A stretch of 64,000 nucleotides of DNA, taken from positions 2,542,001 through 2,606,000 of the forward strand of contig NZ_CP074570.1 of the NCBI RefSeq assembly GCF_019900845.1, given 5' to 3'. The position numbers and the translations under genes were made by a program. Shown in pieces: positions 36,929 to 48,900 of this stretch. Source of the DNA: Paraneptunicella aestuarii. Its GTDB lineage: Bacteria; Pseudomonadota; Gammaproteobacteria; Enterobacterales; Alteromonadaceae. Every line of letters starts with the position of its first letter. Position 1 is the stretch's first letter. The notes beneath the pieces were generated by a model that saw only the letters and a list, made by a program, of their open reading frames with translations, had not been told where the DNA came from and searched no databases.

Positions 36929-39900
36929 TTTCTATCTCCTGCCCCATTGCATTTTTGTTGGCATTTCTTCCAGATTGAGTATTGTTCGCGGCAATAAGCT
37001 CGCGATATTTTTGCGGCTGCGCATTAATAAGATGACTGAAGTTCACTTTTTCCCAACTTTGTGGATTGTTGACCAGGCTTTCCAAAAGGCTCACATAACC
37101 GTTAAACATTGCCCGCATCATGCCGTCCGGGAAGTTGCCTTTTGCCACATCCCAAAATAGATTGAGTCGCCCATCAACTTCTGAGCTCATATTGTCCAGA
37201 TGAACTTGAGAGGTTTGACTCAGTGAATCGCCCAAGGTGAAACCCTCAGGTAGCTGAAAGCCCGATGAGCTATTCAAATCGGTGAACACCACAGGGAAGC
37301 TAAGCATCTTTTTCTGGCTTCTCTTGGTCACAACCGTTCGTAGCGCACTCAAGCCGCTCACCGCCCTGTGAGAAAGATCCTCACTGACTTTTTCATGATA
37401 GGAGCGAACTTTCTCAGCAAATGTTTGTTGCTGTTTTTCCACCACCAACCAGCTCATGGAGGTAAAGTCACCAACAATATTGTTAATATCGGCATGTATG
37501 GGCAGCCTTTCCCAGCCGGGGATAACAATAGAGAAGGCATCCGACTGCGACCACTCGCCCAACACTTCGGCATAGGCAGCCAATAGAATCATTCCCGGAG
37601 TAATGGCAAGCTCCCGAGCTTTTTTCTTCAACACAGTCCAATTCTCCAATACGCTTTCCAAACGCTCTGTGTCGTGGGTAGTTACTCCACCAAAAGATGG
37701 CAATTCGGGGCCTGAAGGAATATCAATAAACTTATTTTTCCAGTATTGCAGGCTGGCTTTGTAACCTTCGGTTTTCTTGTAGTCTCGCAAGGAGTAGATG
37801 TAATCCGAATAGGTCACCTGATTTTTTCTGGGTAACTGATCCGGGTTTTGGTAGATGGCGAACAGCGTATTGAGCGATAACTCAATGCTGGGGCCATCAG
37901 CAATAATCAAATCAACACTGAAATGTAGTCTGGATTTCACGTCATCTATGCGTGAAATTTGAACGTCAAAGTAAGGCCATTCTCCCACCGGACAAAGTCT
38001 CGTCACCATTTCAGAAGCGGTTTTCTTTAATGCTTCCTGAATAAAACTGGGCGCTTGCCCGCGCAAGTCGTTTACTCGGATTGAGTAAGTGGGCATGTCT
38101 TTTAATACTTGTTGTGTACCGTCTGGGCGGATCACAGTGCGCAGCATTTCATGTGCTTGCACAACTTTATTCCACGCCATTTCCACACGGCCAATATCCA
38201 AGTGTTGAACATCGAAGTAGGTGTAAAACTGCGAGCTAATGTTGGCTCCGTATTTACTTCTGCCAAAGGCATACGCTTGCTGCTGATCCGTTAACGGAAA
38301 AGGGTTTGTTCTTTTTTCCGGCAAGGCTCGCACTGTGGGATTTTCCGCTTTCACTTTGCTCAGCGCAGGATCTACAGCTACGTCATTGGTATCAGTGAGA
38401 AAAGCGTGTTCTGATAGCGAGTCACGTTTCAGCGCAACTTTCCAGCTATCCAGTTCCCATATGTCGAAGTTGCATGCCAGCAATTCTAAAGTACGGCAAT
38501 AGTCAGAGAAAATTTGCTCAATAACCCCGGAAGCATAATGATCTTTTGCCACATCCCAACGGAATTTAAGGGCGCCATTGTGCTCGTGAATTTGATGGTC
38601 AAAATACACTTGTGGGGTTTGGGTGATGGAATAAGTAATCTTCTCCATAAAGCCGTCCGCACCTTCATACAGGTCGTAACCCAATAACGAGGTGAAAACA
38701 ACGGGAATGGAAACTGCATTGGCAATCTTGCGTTTTCGCTTCAGCTCTCGTAATGCTTTGATACCGCTAACATTGTTGTGCCCCAAGTCTTCAAACAGCG
38801 CTTTTTGGGTATTTTGAATAAACTGTTTAAAAGTGCCCTGCTTTTGCTCTCGCGCAATAAAAATATTGGTCGAAATAAACGGCGCAACCACTTCTTCTAA
38901 TTGCGGATCTAATAAACGGTTAAAGAAGGTCAATACGATAGAGAACGCTTCATCGTCACACCACATTCGAAGAGTTTCGCTAAACAAACTCAATAAGAAC
39001 ACAGTTGGTGAAACATTGAGTTCTTGAAGCCTGGCTTTTAATGATCGCCATTGTTCAGCTTCCAAGCCACCTTCTAAACTGCTACGAACGTATTGAGACA
39101 TGCCACCCGAGGTTTTCACTGGAAGTGATGGCCCTTGCGGCATGTTTTCCAGCTTGTTCACCCAGTATGACAAGTCGCGCTTGTATTGCTCAGAACGCTC
39201 AAATTGCTTGATTGCCAAAATGTAATCACGGAATGACATGTCCAGTGGCGGTAACGACCAATTGGGATCGTCATAGAGTTTTTGCCACTGGTGAACAAGC
39301 AATTGAATACCATAGGCATCCGTGATCAATTCGTCGATGCTAAAATGAATAATCTGCTTATTCGCACAATCGCTAATACAAATCTCATACAATGGCCATT
39401 GGGTTGGCTCATGTACCTGATGAGACATCTTTTCTCTGAGCTTATACAAGCTGTCCAAGCGATCGGCTTCGTTTGTATACTTCAAGTCAAAAACACGGAA
39501 TTGATATGAAGGCGTTCGCTCCAATATTTGTTGTTGACCACTAGGCAACATCACTGCACGAAGCATTTCATGGTGGGTGTTCAAACGGTTCCAGGCACTG
39601 TTTAAACGCGGAATATCCAGATTGCTCACTTCTATCTCAAAATACACATGGCAACCCACTTTATCTGCGCCCAATTTACGCCCAATAAGAAATGACTCTT
39701 GAATGTCGTTAACGGGAAACGGTTGGTAGCGTTCTGCACGGTTATTCACTATCACTGGCGCGCTGTCCAGGTTTGGCGTATTGACCTGCTCCAAAACCGG
39801 CTGACTTGCAGGCGTGGCAGACACCTCTAACTGCGCTAACTGTGCTGAATAGTGCTCTACCAGGTAAGCCACAAGATCGAGCAATGTTGGACATTCATAC

Positions 39901-42900
39901 AAGCATGTAGGCGAAAAGCTCTGTGCAATTTGCGTTTTAATGGAATGAGTCACTTTAAGTAAGTGATGAGACGTTAGCCCCATCTCGTAGTAACTCATTT
40001 CCGGGTCGATCTGCGCGGCGGTAGTACCTAATTGCTCAGCTATAAGTTGCTGCAAAAAAAGCTCTGTTTTACCTTCAATGCCAAGTGACACGTTTGCCGT
40101 TTGTATTGCAGGCATCGCAATCTCAAGCTGGTTTTGGCTTTGAGCCAGATTTGCTTTACCTTGAACTGTCTGGGCAGAGCCAGAATGCCCAACACGCCGA
40201 GTATTTTGTTCAGGGAACCAGTGTCGCGTTCTGGCGAAGGGGTACACTGGTAACCCCGATAAACGCTGTACGCTATTCAGTGCATACAATGCTTGCCAGT
40301 TAACATCGTTACCCAACACCCAAAGCTCGGCTAATGCTTTATGTTTGCGGTTTTGAATCAGGCTTGCAATGTAGGCTTTGCCTTCTTGTGTCGTTGAAAT
40401 CAACTCAGCACGGCGCTTTTTCGTACCCGATACAATGTCTGAGTGCGTACCATTTTGAACATAGCTTTGCAGAGCAAGGTTCAGCGCATCGTAGCCATCT
40501 ACAATTACCGCCATACGCTGGTTCATCGCAGTGCGGCCCATTTGAAGGGTATAGGCTAAATCGCTCAGTGAATAATCAGGGTTGTTCTGAATGGCGTGTA
40601 ACAAGCTACTGGCGTAAGCCACCAATTGCGCTTCAGTATTTGCCGAAAGCGTAATAACCACAGGTTCGTTCAAAGCGCGGTTAAACCCTGAAGATACTGT
40701 TTCTTTCGGCGATTCGGATATCACCAAATGAGCATTCGTACCATTTAAACCAAAGGAACTAATCGCCGATTGACGCAGACCTTGAGCGGGTTTTGGCCAC
40801 GGCTTACACTCAGTATTGATGTAAAACGGGCTGTCTTTGATATCAATGTGTTCGTTTTGAGTGTCAAAATTAATGGTTGGCGGCATGGTTTTATGCTTCA
40901 ACGCCAACAGTAATTTAATAACACCCAACACACCAGAAGCATGCAACGAGTGACCAATATTGCTTTTCACTGAACTGAGCGCGCAATACTGAGTTTGTTG
41001 CGTGTATTGCTTGAAACTATCTTTTAGACCTTCAACTTCAATCGCGTCGCCGATTTGTGTGCCTGTACCATGAGTTTCAATAAATTGAATCTGTTCAGGG
41101 TTGATACCAAACCTATCGTAAATACCCGTCTGTAAGCGCGTTTGTGCTTTCGGGTTAGGTGCGGTAATCCCGTTTGTTTTGCCATCCTGATTAACCCCCC
41201 AACCTCGCACAACCCCATAAATGGCGTCACCGTCTTGTTGCGCATCGTCAAGGCGTTTTAGGAACACGACCCCAACACCTTCACCGGGTACAAACCCGTC
41301 AGCGCGTTGGTCAAAGGTAAAACACCGCCCAGTCTTGGACAACATGCCTGAACTGGAAGTCATGATATGTAATGCCGGCCCCGACATGACGCACACACCG
41401 CCAGCCAAAGCTAAATCACTGCCACCTGAAATCAGGCTGTCACAGGCATTAGCGATGGCGACCAGTGACGAGGAACAGGCCGTATCCATAGATAAACATG
41501 GGCCTTGCAAGTTTAGGAAGTAGGATATTCTCGCTGCGAGTACCGATGTAGAACCGCCCATTAATCCGTGTTCAGTTAAGCCTGAATCACTCATTAAATG
41601 GCTGTAATCACCGGGCGCACAGCCTGCAAATACGCCAGTTCGGCTACCCGACAACGACATTGGGTTGTAACCCGAATCTTCAATGCTATGCCAACAAGCT
41701 TCCAGGAATAAACGCTGTTGTGGATCCATTGACTCAGCTTCCTGGTCGGAAATGTTGAAGAATGACGCATCAAACAAGTCATATTCTTCAATTGCCCCTA
41801 TCCACTTGCAGTTTATTGATCCGGCTTGTTTTAATTCAGGATCGTAATATTCGTCGGCATCCCAACGGTGTTTAGGGATCTCTGAAATACAGTTTTTACC
41901 TGATTGAATATTGTGCCAATACTCATCCACATTCTTGGCCTGAGGAAACTTACCCGCCATACCAATAATGGCAACCGCCTGAGTTTTCTGAGCTTGCGCT
42001 GGTTCAACCTGTTTCTGTGCTGGCTGTTTCAACTGCGGCTGAACCGGTTCAAGTGTCGCTAAGGATACAAGGGAGACATTGTCTTTTACGGATGTTTTCT
42101 CTGGCACACTTTTTACGGCGCTTTCTACTACCTGTTCCACCACTTCAACAGATGGCGTAGAAGATGTCAGAGCGGCTGCTTTTGGCTGAGTTTGCTCTGT
42201 GACCGGACAATCAGTGCTGATAACACAGATTGCTCCGCTCTTTTCCGCCAAGGAACATACGTAAGGCGACAATTCAGACAGCGTAGGAAGGCTATACATT
42301 TGGGTGACAGGCATATCAATGTGATAAGTCTGATTAATCTTCTTCACCCAGGTTACACCGGTGATCGAATCAAGCCCCAAATCCAGAAACGATGCGTCAG
42401 ACTCAATATCATCTTCATCCATGAACAACTCTTCAGCCAGCAAGGTTCTTAATTGGGCAATAACAGAACTCAACAGCTGTTCATCAGCGACTGCGCTATG
42501 TTCCTCTGCATTTGGCTTAGATACTGGCGCAGCCTGAACAGTGTTTTGAGCCTTGGTAGAAACGCTGGTTTCAACCACTTGCGTACCATTTTGCTTCACA
42601 GCTTCAAATACTTGAGGCACGAGTTCTGCAAGAGTGGGATGACTGTAAATTTTAGTGGCTGAAATATCTATCTGATACAGCTTATTGATGCCTTTAACCC
42701 AGGTTACGCCAGTGATGGAGTCCAATCCCAAATCCAGGAATTGCGCGTCTTCATCAATATCGCTTTCATCCATAAACAACTCTTCTGCCAAGAGTTTTCT
42801 GAGATTTGCCATGATGTCTGAAGAATCGACTAGCGCTGCAGAAGAAACGCCGCCTGATACAGGCGCCTGCTGTGCATTGCTGACAACAGCGATGTTTGTT

Positions 42901-45900
42901 ACCTCGGCTTTAGTGAAGGGTTCGATAACCACGGGCTCAACAATGCTTGTTGCTGGTTCAAGCGCGCTCAGGGTAATACTTATGTTACGTTTACCACCCT
43001 GGCTATGCTGTGCTGTTTGCTGCGGAGCAGGCTGAGCAGCTAACGTCGAAGACAATGAAGGCGTAGGCGCCGGTGTTACCGTCGGCGACGAGGGTGGTGT
43101 CGGTGACGAAGGCGGTGTCGGCGGCGTATCAAGAGTTTTCTCCACCTCTTCCCTAACATACGGCACAAGCTCGGCAAGTGTCGGATGACTGTAAATTTTC
43201 GTCGCAGGAATATCTATGCCGTATTCCTTATTGATCTTTTTAACAAAGGTAACACCAGTAATGGAATCTAAACCGAGGTCGAGAAATTGCGATTCCTCTT
43301 CAATCATTTCCTCGTCTAAAAACAACTCTTCTGCTAAGAGTTTTTTGAGAGTGGGCATTATCGAGTTCAAAATATTTTCGCCTAAAGAGTGATTTAATGT
43401 GTCATGGTCGCTTTTAGCAGCAGAGCCAAATTCTGCGTCTTCATGAAAACTTTCCTGGATCTGAGACAGAGCTTGAGAATTGTTAACAAAGGTTTTGCCG
43501 TGCATGGCCAGCTCTAGTTCGTAGATGTGCTCCAGCTCGTTTCTCAGTGTTCGGGTGAATTGTTGTTTCAGCGCTACCAACGTGCTGCGCGGCAGTTGTG
43601 CAATTCGCTGCGCCAGAACCATCGCAGCCTCATACACTTGCTTCCTTGGTAGCACAGGCATAACAATGCCTCGGTGATCAATATCGTTGCCTTTGTATTC
43701 GCTCGCGGTCATGAGGAATTCTCTGGCGAGTTCCATGCCGAATTGATGAGGGAATAACAAGGTAGAACCTGCTCCCGGCGTGAAACCGTAGCTCATAAAA
43801 CGTGTGCTGTAGATGCTCTCTCGACTAAAGTAAACAAAGTCAGAGAACATTCCCAAAGTCCAGCCTGCACCAATACCATGCCCTTGCATGGCGGCAATTA
43901 CCGGTATTTTGCAGTGAATGGGAAACTCATAAATGGGCGCATCGGAGTATTTAAACAATCCTTCCTGAATGGCAATAAGCCCTTCTTTTGTGCCTCCCGA
44001 TGCGAAATACGAGTCATAACCTGTCAGCACCACCACTTTATAAGCAGGTGTTTGTTCAATGTGCTGGAACACCTCGGTGATACCCGCCACGAAATCGGCG
44101 GTGAACAGGTTTTTGGAATCCCGGTCGAGCAGTTTAACCAGCAACACACCGTCTGGGTACACAGTGGCTTCCATCACCTTTGATGCCAACGCAACTCTTG
44201 TGGGTTCAGTGACAACAAGTGAAGTGTTGCCATGTTCCTGAATGATTTCATCCGGTGGCAAGCTGGCCAACTGCTCAAGCGTGGCAACTATGCGCAGCTT
44301 GCTATTCACAAATATTGAAGAATTCGAATCAGACCAGGTTTTAGCCAGCTTAATGGCTCTCACCAATACCTGTTCTGCAGGCACTGCGGTTAAGGCAGGT
44401 TGCCTTTGTTTTAATTCACTGCCCGTGAACATGGATGTCGCAAAGAGTACCTGCTTGGCCAGGTGATGACCCAAACGAAACGACAGCAATGCGACATCGT
44501 TGTAAATGCCGTTTTTGCTTGTGTAGTGATAACTGCCGCTTTCATTGTAAATACAAGCGTCACAACACAGGCTCAAGAACCAGGCGGCATTACTGGCGTT
44601 ATATTCAAGCGCCGCAATAACCGGAATACGAGATTGTAAAAACAGTGCTTGCAAGCGAGGAACATATTTATCATACGTCGCCGTATCCATGGGCAGAAAA
44701 TCAGGGCTTGAGCTACTTAGCACGATGGCTCTGTAACCCGGATCGCTGTGCAATTGTGCAAACAAGGTTTCTAACGCAGTAACCAACGCATCAATGTCAT
44801 TTTTCGGCTCGTAAGGCAGCACCTTAACTAACACAACGCCTGACTCATCAGCTTCTACTGCAAGCAGTTTAGAGGGGCTATTAATCATCCTCTGCGACGA
44901 CACTTGAGCAACCGCCTGGTTGGCAATCGTGTCAACGACAGAGAATTGATTCACAAGGCTGCGGCTTTTTCTGCTTAAGTGCTGTTTTAGTTCTCGTAGC
45001 GATATCTGCGGCATACCCGCAAACACCTTGGCTAACTCAAGTGCAGACGCCAACACCTGTTCGCTTGCCACAAACTTGCTGCCCCAGCCTTTGATTGCCA
45101 AATCAGAACCTTTTGGCATCTCAATGGAATACAACAAATCGTTGGACAATACCTGACCAAATCGCTCAGCGAAAAACGCATCTTCTTGCTCGCTGGGGAA
45201 CAAGCCTTGTTGGCTTTGGCTACCTACTTGAGTATCCGATTGGCGATAAGAATGGCTTACTGGCTGAGTATAGAAGTATAGGTTGTCTTGACTGCAAATC
45301 ATGAAGTCACACAAGCTACCAATAAAGAACCCCGCTCCGATGGCATTGCCTTGCATCGCCGCAATGACGGGATACGGGAAACTCGCAAGTTTTTTGTGCA
45401 ATTCTTGAGTGATAGCATGGTTCATTTCTGCCCTGCCGCCACTCATAAAGCTTTGCTCTGTGCCGCTAAGAATGAGCACTTTAATGTCGCTTTTCTCAGC
45501 AACGGCTTCAAGTGATTGAAGCAACTGCTGCACCATCGCCTCTGTTAGTACATTAGTATTGCCCTCGGCTGCAATATGCAGTGAATACACGCCTTGCTCG
45601 TGATCCTGTAAATGAATCATAGGTATTTGTTTCGTTTCTCTTTCTTCTCTTTCACTTTCGATTTGCCTGGTCGCCATTGGCAGCGCTTCTACAAGCACGG
45701 TTTCAGATAACCGGGAAAGACTAACTATTGAAGCTTTGCGAGGCGTTGCCAACGAGCGTTGATATGCTCTTGCCGCTTCGTTAGGCTGCGATAAGCTGAT
45801 AACTTTCGAAGAGCGGCTCTCTTTTTGGGTATCCCGTTTTATGTCCACTCTGGCAACAACGGCTGTATCTATTTTTTCTGCCGGAACTGCCGCTTTCTCA

Positions 45901-48900
45901 AATTGAACAGGTGCAGCTGTCGAAGTTGCTTGCAGTTCTTTCTTCATGTCGGGGGATTTTATGGCTTCAACAATCCAGTATTTCTTCTTGTCGAACGGGT
46001 ACACAGGCAGGCTAACGCGCTTAGGTTTAGCCGTCATAGTGCCGTATAACTTATCCCAGGCAATGGTTAAACCTTTCGCCCAGATTGATAGCAATTCAGG
46101 CAAGTTATGTGTGGCTAGCCATTCGTTTACCTCTTCTTGCCAATCGTCATTGGCTTTAAATTCCAATAACGCGTCTTTATTGGCTTTAATTTTGCCAATG
46201 TAGAACGGATTCTCTTGTAAATTGCCTTGTAGATGGCCTTGCAAATAGTCCCGCAGCTTGCTTTCCAGCTCTTGCATACTGCTAACCACAAAGCCAAGGC
46301 GTTCTTCCATGGCTTCTCGACCTACCTGTAAGGTATATGCCACCGATTCCAACGACAACGTGCGTACCTGAATACACTGCAATAAATCTTTTGCGCGTTG
46401 TTGTAACTGAGGTCTGGTGCGTGCCGACAAGACAATAGCAACCGGTTCGCCTGGCTCTGCACTGCGGTTTGGAGCAACAAGAGTCTGCCCATAGCTTTGA
46501 TCATAACTTTGCAAAATCACATGAGCATTGGCTCCACCTGCGCCAAAAGATGAAATACCCGCGAATAACGGCTTGGCGTTATTACCTTCATTTGACTCTT
46601 CATCTCTTTTACCTTTATCCCCAGTCCAGGCACTCAGGCTTTGATTCACCACAAACGGCGTTTTTTCAAAGTTGATATTAGGGTTCAGGGTGGCAGAGTG
46701 CAGGCTCGGTACAATTTGCTTGTGTTGCATTTGCAGGATGATTTTTGTCACCCCGGCAATGCCTGCGGCAGCCTCTAAATGACCAATATTGGATTTCACC
46801 GAACCTATTTTGCAAAAGCCCGATTCCTGAGTGTCTTTTGCGAAGGCTTGAGACAAACCGGTAATTTCAATGGGGTCGCCCAGTTCAGTTCCGGTTCCGT
46901 GCGCTTCGATATAACTAATATCGCGCGCACTAATGCCAGCTTTGTCTAACGTAGAACGGATCAACTCCGCCTGTGCTCCAGGGTGAGGTATGGTGTAACC
47001 ATTGGTTTTGCCACCATGATTAATGCCTGTGGCACGCACCACGGCATGAATGACATCGCCACTTTCAATGGCTAGGCTGAGCGGTTTTAACAACACCGCC
47101 CCAGCGCCCTCACCGGGCACAAAACCATTGCCACCTATGCCAAAGCTTTTGCATTGACCGTCTTGAGATAACATCTGTTGCGAGCACAAACCTACATAAT
47201 TCGACGGGTGAAGGTACAGGTTCACCCCGCCCGCCAAGGCCAATTCGCAGTCACCACGGCGAATATGCTCACAGGCTTCGTGGATCGCCGTTAACGACGA
47301 GGAACACATGGTATCCACCGGCATACTTGGGCCACGGGCATTGAGGAAATACGACAAACGATTCGCTACCGAGCTAAAGGAAGTGTGCGGAAATAGTCTG
47401 GCATCTTGCTTCCACAACTCAGGCCCATACAGGTTAAACCCCGCTTTGGTAATACCCACAAACACACCCAGGCGTTGTTGATATTGCTGTTTTAAAACCG
47501 TTCGCGTGTAACCGGCATCTTCAAGGGTATTCCATGCCACCTGCAAAAACAGTCGCTCCTGCGGATCAGTATTCATCGCTTCTCTGGGCGAGATGTTAAA
47601 GAACAGCGGGTCGAACTCAGCAAACTGCTCAACAAATCCGCCCCATTTGCTGTAGCTCTTACCTTGTTTTACCGCTTCTTCTTTGTCTGGATGGAAAAAT
47701 CCGTCTAGAGACCAGCGATCTCCAGGCACTTCCGTGATGCAATCTTTACCTGTTTTGAGGTTTTCCCAATATTGCTCCAGATTATCCGCCTGCGGGTAAA
47801 TACCGCTGAGGCCAATAATGGCAATAGGTGCCTCAACAGAGGTTGCACCAGAGGCGCTCACACGTGAGACATTCGCAGGATTATTTTGTGATTTGAACGA
47901 CAGCAACGCCGGAAAATTGCCAGATGTTTGTCGCGGTGTAGTCTCTTGCGCAGATTGAGCGCCAAGCGTTTTATCTAAACCAGTCCAACGTAAACATGTC
48001 TGAGTGTGGGCGCTGACGAAATATTTCGTCAACAACTCCAATGTTTCGTATTCGAAGAATAAGGTTTTTGAAATGTCGCCAAATACGCTCTCCAGTTTTT
48101 GGTTTAAGCGTGCAATCAGCACAGAATCAATACCGTAAGACTCCAGCACTTCATTTTCATCTATTTTGGCAACCGGTACTTTAGTGGCTTCTTCAAACAA
48201 CGCTTTGACCTTCTGCAACGACAGTTTGTGCAGCTGCTTATAGTCAATGTCGGTTATATCACTGGCACTAATTGCTAATGGCTCGTTTGGCTGCGATTGT
48301 TTTGGTTCTCTGACCTGATCGTTTAAAACGCGGCCTTGCAGGCTTGCAAGGTTGTTTTTCAATGTATGGAGTACACCTTCCACCACCAAAATCTGGGAAG
48401 GTTTCTCATGCAGCGCTTGATAGAAAGCATGAATGCCCGACTCAGTGCGCATAGCAACCATCCCCGTGGTTTGCTTCATCAACGCTTCGGTGCTGTCGTC
48501 AACATGCATACCGCCTTCTTTCCACAAAGGCCAGTTGATAGACACGGTTCGACCATAACGCTTCTGAGAGCCAACCAGATGGTTGCGGTACTGAGCGAAC
48601 TGATCCATAAAAGCATTCGCCGCCGCATAATCTGCCTGCCCCGCATTACCCATTGCCCCAGAGCCAGAAGAAAACAAGGCAAAGAAATCCAAATTCAGAC
48701 TTTGGCTTGCCTGGTCAAGGTTCACTACTCCGGTCACTTTTGGCGCTAAGACTTTCTCGAACTCTTGCTTTGATTTTTTGAGAATGAAATTATCAGCAAT
48801 AACCCCCGCACTATGAATGATGCCGTCTAAGCCACCATAGCGGTGTTGAATATGTTCGAACAGCGCTTTTACAGAATCTTGTTCTGTTACGTCCACAGCA

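Noticed and set aside
48360..48750. Plus-strand frame of 137 codons inside the PKS
   Set aside because: It is antisense to a KR domain with intact TGG and Tyr motifs and shows no protein features of its own.
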